From NCBI GenBank assembly GCA_964351985.1, contig CAYGPR010000008.1, positions 1 through 64,000 of the forward strand: a DNA stretch of 64,000 nt, in the 5' to 3' direction. A model generated the notes under the pieces. That model searched no databases and was not told the origin of the DNA. It was given only the letters and a program-made list of their open reading frames with translations. Of this stretch, positions 60,650 to 64,000 are shown in pieces. Source of the stretch: Meishania sp964351985. GTDB taxonomy: Bacteria > Bacteroidota > Bacteroidia > Flavobacteriales > Flavobacteriaceae. The position numbers were made by a program, and so were the translations under genes. Within the stretch, counting starts at the first letter, position 1; every line of letters begins with the position of its first letter.

Positions 60650-61273
60650 ATGAAGCGACTATTTTTGGTTTTACTGGCATTAACAGTTTTCAATTGCAAG
60701 GAAAAGGCCTTAGTGGATAAAGACGATATCGCTTTCTTATTTGCGGAGGAAGTATTCGTCGTGCCCCCCATGGAAGTGGCTAAAAAAGAACTGGTATTAA
60801 ATCAAAACGAAGGTAAATGGTATCTTAATGGACAGCCTTACAATGGCTATTCCGTTAAACTATATCCAAATGGAAATACAGAGGAACGATGGGGTTTTTA
60901 TAAGGGAAAAAGACAAGGGATCGCAAGACGATGGTCAGAGAATGCGGTACTTCGTGTGGAGTCTTATTATCATAAAAACAAATTGGTCGGAGACTATAAG
61001 ACTTGGTGGGAAAACGGTGCGATAGCCGAAGAATCATATTATGTAAATGGTCAGAAGCAAGGTGAGGAAAAACAATGGTACCCCAATGGGCAATTTTCCA
61101 AATTGCGTCAACTTGTTGACGGCAATGAAGAAGGTTTACAAAAAGCATGGTTGCCGAACGGAAAGCTTTATGTCAACTATGAAGCCAAAAACGGACGCAT
61201 ATTCGGAATGAAAAGAGCTAATTTATGTTATCAATTAGAAAATGAAATCGTTGTTAAGGATGAAAAATTATAG
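60650..61273 (+). CDS. MORN/YwqK-like repeat lipoprotein
   Basis: 207 aa. Lipobox FLVLLALTVFNC (Cys17). Repeats of the form YPNGN-x-EERWGFYKGKRQGIA, YYHKNKLVGDYKTWWENGAI and YYVNGQKQGEEKQWYPNGQF match the MORN-like YwqK family (annotated in databases as an antitoxin-like family, which need not be its role here). Outer-membrane-facing repeat protein. The SCO1 gene start overlaps its end by 14 nt, so both are translated together. Confidence 0.85.
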   Translation: MKRLFLVLLALTVFNCKEKALVDKDDIAFLFAEEVFVVPPMEVAKKELVLNQNEGKWYLNGQPYNGYSVKLYPNGNTEERWGFYKGKRQGIARRWSENAVLRVESYYHKNKLVGDYKTWWENGAIAEESYYVNGQKQGEEKQWYPNGQFSKLRQLVDGNEEGLQKAWLPNGKLYVNYEAKNGRIFGMKRANLCYQLENEIVVKDEKL

Positions 61274-61937
61274 TGTATTACTCATTTATTTGATTATGAT
61301 TTTTGCGGGTTGTAAAAAGGAAGTAAAAAAAGAAATCGCGAAAGTGGAGGAAACCAGTAGGGTGGAACATTTGCCGTATTACAATGAAGAATTCTTTACT
61401 CCCCATTGGTTGACAACAAATAGTATGGAAGAAAAGACTTTTCACAAGATTCGCGATTTTAGTTTGGTCAATCAACTGGGTGATACTATTTCCCAAAAAA
61501 CATTTGACGACAAAATCTATATTGCCGATTTCTTCTTTACTAGTTGTCCCGGAATTTGCCTAAAAATGACGGGCAATATGTCAAAGTTGCAAGAGGATTT
61601 CAAAGATGACCCCGAAATTTTACTCCTATCCCATTCGGTTACTCCATCAATAGATTCGGTGCAGGTATTGAGAACGTATGCGGATAAAAATAAAATTTTA
61701 GATTCCAAATGGCATTTGGTCACGGGAGACAAACAAGAAATCTATGACTTGGGTAGAAATGAATATTTCGCAGAAAATGATTTGGGCGTTCCGAAAGACA
61801 TCAATGACTTTTTACATACCGAAAACTTCCTCCTTATTGACAAGAACAAACATATTCGTGGAATCTACAACGGCTTGAACAGTGCTTCTATTAATCAATT
61901 GATCATTGATATTCGTACCTTGAAAAAAGAGGGCTGA
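61260..61937 (+). CDS. SCO1/SenC copper chaperone-like lipoprotein
   Basis: 225 aa from ATG 61260; the ATG at 61242 is also in frame. Lipobox LIMIFAGC. Thioredoxin fold with the copper motif CPGIC in FFTSCPGICLKMTGN and the later His in FLHTENFLLIDKNKHIRG, giving the Cys-Cys-His copper site. Role: copper delivery to cytochrome oxidase CuA or periplasmic redox relay. Last gene of the CotH/YHYH set; its presence is the main reason to think of copper for the whole set. Confidence 0.9.
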   Translation: MKNYSVLLIYLIMIFAGCKKEVKKEIAKVEETSRVEHLPYYNEEFFTPHWLTTNSMEEKTFHKIRDFSLVNQLGDTISQKTFDDKIYIADFFFTSCPGICLKMTGNMSKLQEDFKDDPEILLLSHSVTPSIDSVQVLRTYADKNKILDSKWHLVTGDKQEIYDLGRNEYFAENDLGVPKDINDFLHTENFLLIDKNKHIRGIYNGLNSASINQLIIDIRTLKKEG

Positions 61938-61946
61938 ATGCAAGAA

Positions 61947-62630
61947 TCAAACCGCCCTTTGCACCACCTCAAAAACCTTGTTCCCATCACATTTCAAGGT
62001 TTTTGAAGGATATTTGAGAATAAGTGCATAATCATGCGTGGCCATTAAAATGGTACGTCCCGATTTATTGATATCCTGCATTACTTTCATGACCTCCACA
62101 CTGGTCTGTGGATCAAGGTTTCCGGTAGGCTCGTCGGCCAAAATAAGTTCAGGGTCATTTAACAAAGCACGTGCAATGGCGATTCGCTGTTGTTCGCCAC
62201 CAGAAAGTTCATGGGGAAATTTAAACCCCTTGGTTTTCATCCTTACCTTGTCCAAAACTTCCTCGATCTGTTTGTCCATTTTGGCCCTGTCTTTCCAACC
62301 TGTAGCCTTGAGCACGAACTCCAGATTATTGTTGATGTTTCGGTCCGGCAGCAGTTTAAAATCCTGAAAGACAATGCCAAGTTTCCGGCGTAGATAGGGA
62401 ATATCATTTTCCTTTAGCCTTTGCAGGTCGAAACCGACGATACTTCCTGAACCTTTTTGCAGTGGAAGGTCGCCATAGAGCGTCTTCATAAAACTACTTT
62501 TTCCGCTTCCGGTCTTTCCGATAAGGTATACGAATTCCCCTTTTTTGACCTCGAGGCTGACCTCGTTCAAAATGAGACTTTCTTTTTGAAAGATGGCGAC
62601 ATCGTTAAGTTCCAGTACAGTTTCGGACAT
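61947..62630 (-). CDS. ftsE: Cell-division ABC ATPase FtsE
   Basis: 227 aa. ABC ATPase: Walker A GKTGSGKSSFMKTLYGD, FQDFKLLPDRNI (Q loop), signature ELSGGEQQRIAIARALL, Walker B LILADEPTGNLDP and HDYAL (switch His). The sequence style is the FtsE type, which works with the membrane protein FtsX to activate septal peptidoglycan hydrolases. FtsX is not in the window. Convergent with the SCO gene, 9 nt apart. Confidence 0.88.
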   Translation of the reverse strand: MSETVLELNDVAIFQKESLILNEVSLEVKKGEFVYLIGKTGSGKSSFMKTLYGDLPLQKGSGSIVGFDLQRLKENDIPYLRRKLGIVFQDFKLLPDRNINNNLEFVLKATGWKDRAKMDKQIEEVLDKVRMKTKGFKFPHELSGGEQQRIAIARALLNDPELILADEPTGNLDPQTSVEVMKVMQDINKSGRTILMATHDYALILKYPSKTLKCDGNKVFEVVQRAV

Positions 62631-62939
62631 TTTCTTGGCTAATGGTTAATCTTCATGGTCAAAGTAATTCTCAACATAAAACTCATAACTCTGAACCCAT
62701 AACTCATAACTTGTTTGTTGATATAAAAGTAATAAGTTAACCCGGATAACAAATTATCGTTCTACTAATTCTTTTTCTTTTGTAAGCCGAACGCAGTGCG
62801 CTTCACGCAAAAAACTACGTGCCGAGCAAGTAAAACACTTTCTTCCGCATAGAGCTAATAGCGTTGAGCGAAAAGCGAAGAGCAATATACTTTGATTCCA
62901 TTTTTCACGTTATACACACTAGAAAATAGTTAGAACACT
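62631..62939. other. 309-nt intergenic region before the TPR gene
   Basis: Contains a direct repeat ACTCATAACT (twice, about 62682-62691 and 62701-62710) and short complementary GC-rich patches (AACGCAGTGCGCTTCACGC near 62788; AGCGTTGAGCGAAAAGCGAA near 62859). No gene seen. It must carry promoters for both divergent genes. Confidence 0.5.
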
Positions 62940-64000
62940 ATGTTTAGAAAGATATCCACTTTCCTTCCTATCCTTTTGGGAATGGTATTTTGGGGCACTT
63001 CCCAAGAAACCAAAATCTATACCCACGAAAATAAAGATTACGAAGATGCTTTGGCGCTCTATAACAATGAGCAATACCAAGCCGCACAGACTATTTTCGG
63101 TAAGGTAAAGAACACCACCGACAATCTTGAGACCAAAGCGAACAGTGCCTATTATGAGGCTAACGCAGCCGTACGCCTAAATCAATTGGGGGCCGATAAT
63201 CTCATGGAAGATTTTGTGGAAAAATACCCAACATCCACAAAACGTAATTCCGCCTTCGCCGATGTGGCGGAATATTATTTCGAGACAGGAAAATATCCGT
63301 ATGCCTTAAAGTGGTACGATAAAGTAGACCAGGGAGCCCTTTCGAGAAAGGAAATGGACAAATTCAACTTCAATTATGGGTATTCCCTTTTTTCATCCAA
63401 GAAGACCAAAGAGGCCGAACGGTATCTAAGCAAGGTTACAGAATCGCCAATTTATGGTTCCCAAGCAAAATATTACATGGGCTATATCTCCTACGAACAA
63501 GATGATTATCAAACGGCCAATGAACGTTTTGATGAGATTACCGACCCTGAGATTCTAGAGGAAAAAATGAGTTATTACCAGGCGGACATGAATTTCAAGC
63601 TTGGTAAATTCGAAGAGGCCATTGCCTTGGCCAAGAAACAGTTGACCAAAGCGGACAGAAGTGAAGTTTCGGAACTCAACAAGATTATCGGAGAAAGTTA
63701 TTTCAATCTAAAGCAATACGAAAATGCGATTCCGTTTTTAGAGGAGTATAGAGGGAAAAGAGGAAAATGGAGCAATACCGATTATTATCTTTTGGGATAT
63801 AGTTACTACAAGCAAGGTGATTTTCTCAATGCCGTTCAACAATTCAACAAAATTATCGGTGGAACGAACAGCGTTTCGCAAAATGCATACTACCATTTGG
63901 CGGAGTGCTATTTAAAACTCGATAAAAAACAGGAAGCCTTGAACGCTTTTCGAAACGCCTCTCAAATGGATTTCTCTCCAGAGATCCAAAAAGATGCCTA
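62940..64000 (+). CDS. Tetratricopeptide repeat protein, secreted (3' partial)
   Basis: Starts at ATG 62940 and runs off the window end (353 codons seen). Signal peptide MFRKISTFLPILLGMVFWGT. TPR-like repeats throughout: DALALYNNEQYQAAQTIFGK, YPYALKWYDKVDQGAL, FNYGYSLFSSKKTKEAERYL, YEQDDYQTANERFDEI, FKLGKFEEAIALAKK and LGYSYYKQGDFLNAVQQFNK. Probably a periplasmic or outer-membrane scaffold protein. Flavobacterial homologues are usually large (about 1000 aa), so most may lie beyond the end. Confidence 0.88.
   Translation, partial: MFRKISTFLPILLGMVFWGTSQETKIYTHENKDYEDALALYNNEQYQAAQTIFGKVKNTTDNLETKANSAYYEANAAVRLNQLGADNLMEDFVEKYPTSTKRNSAFADVAEYYFETGKYPYALKWYDKVDQGALSRKEMDKFNFNYGYSLFSSKKTKEAERYLSKVTESPIYGSQAKYYMGYISYEQDDYQTANERFDEITDPEILEEKMSYYQADMNFKLGKFEEAIALAKKQLTKADRSEVSELNKIIGESYFNLKQYENAIPFLEEYRGKRGKWSNTDYYLLGYSYYKQGDFLNAVQQFNKIIGGTNSVSQNAYYHLAECYLKLDKKQEALNAFRNASQMDFSPEIQKDA

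Noticed and set aside
1..64000. CRISPR array, prophage or toxin-antitoxin system
   Set aside because: No array of spaced direct repeats, no cas, phage or integrase genes. The only antitoxin-type name (YwqK-like repeats at 60650) is a family label without a toxin partner.

Overview
The window reads as the chromosome of a marine flavobacterium (Bacteroidota, Flavobacteriaceae; a Zobellia/Maribacter-type polysaccharide degrader is my inference). The signs are many outer-membrane lipoproteins, a type IX secretion C-terminal domain, four S1-family sulfatases, LytTR and HPK7-type two-component systems, a TAnnTTTG-type promoter before typA, and a tmRNA whose tag reads GDNNYALAA. No tRNA, rRNA, CRISPR array or intact insertion sequence was seen, and there is no SusC/SusD pair.

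1-3.1 kb: a SulP permease truncated by the window edge, a persulfide-dioxygenase/rhodanese fusion, a DUF2892 protein and several tiny membrane proteins; two identical TGATATTTATCA palindromes look like operators. 3.1-4.5 kb: a DnaQ-GIY-YIG (Cho-like) repair nuclease. 4.9-17.9 kb: a carbohydrate locus. Two sulfatases and a GH29 alpha-L-fucosidase run rightward; an SDR and a sugar-isomerase-like TIM barrel run leftward; an IlvD/Edd sugar-acid dehydratase, a GntP permease and a haem-containing membrane-bound dehydrogenase run rightward. Together they suggest periplasmic desulfation, fucose release, oxidation to a sugar acid, uptake of the acid and dehydration. 18-23 kb: a 59-aa gene, an unknown gene, a TPR sensor kinase and a NarL/LuxR regulator, with three copies of one palindromic motif, followed by a secreted and a membrane protein. 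23.1-27.2 kb: an accessory block (PQQ-type sugar dehydrogenase, TolB-like protein, PAS-LuxR regulator) flanked by two copies of a 34-bp inverted repeat. 27.5-28.2 kb: ssrA (tmRNA), with a duplicated 3' end that looks like an integration scar and a palindromic element at its 5' end.

28.5-33.3 kb: a saccharopine dehydrogenase-like gene, then a lipid-type cluster (fatty-acid hydroxylase, ketosynthase III fused to a haem-oxygenase-like domain, unknown helical protein). 33.6-37.5 kb: a giant T9SS adhesin-like protein. 37.5-41.4 kb: a PHP phosphodiesterase and a four-gene operon with its own winged-helix regulator and matching operators. 41.5-55.8 kb: serine hydrolases, two more sulfatases, a DUF3857 protein, kdsA, tandem beta-barrel paralogues, typA with a structured leader, a multiply frameshifted DUF1905 pseudogene, a ROK glucokinase and a membrane-Nudix fusion.

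55.9-61.9 kb: a LytS/LytTR pair divergent from EF-hand, CotH, YHYH, YwqK-like and SCO1 genes, probably a secreted metal-handling system. 61.9-64 kb: ftsE and a TPR protein cut by the window end.
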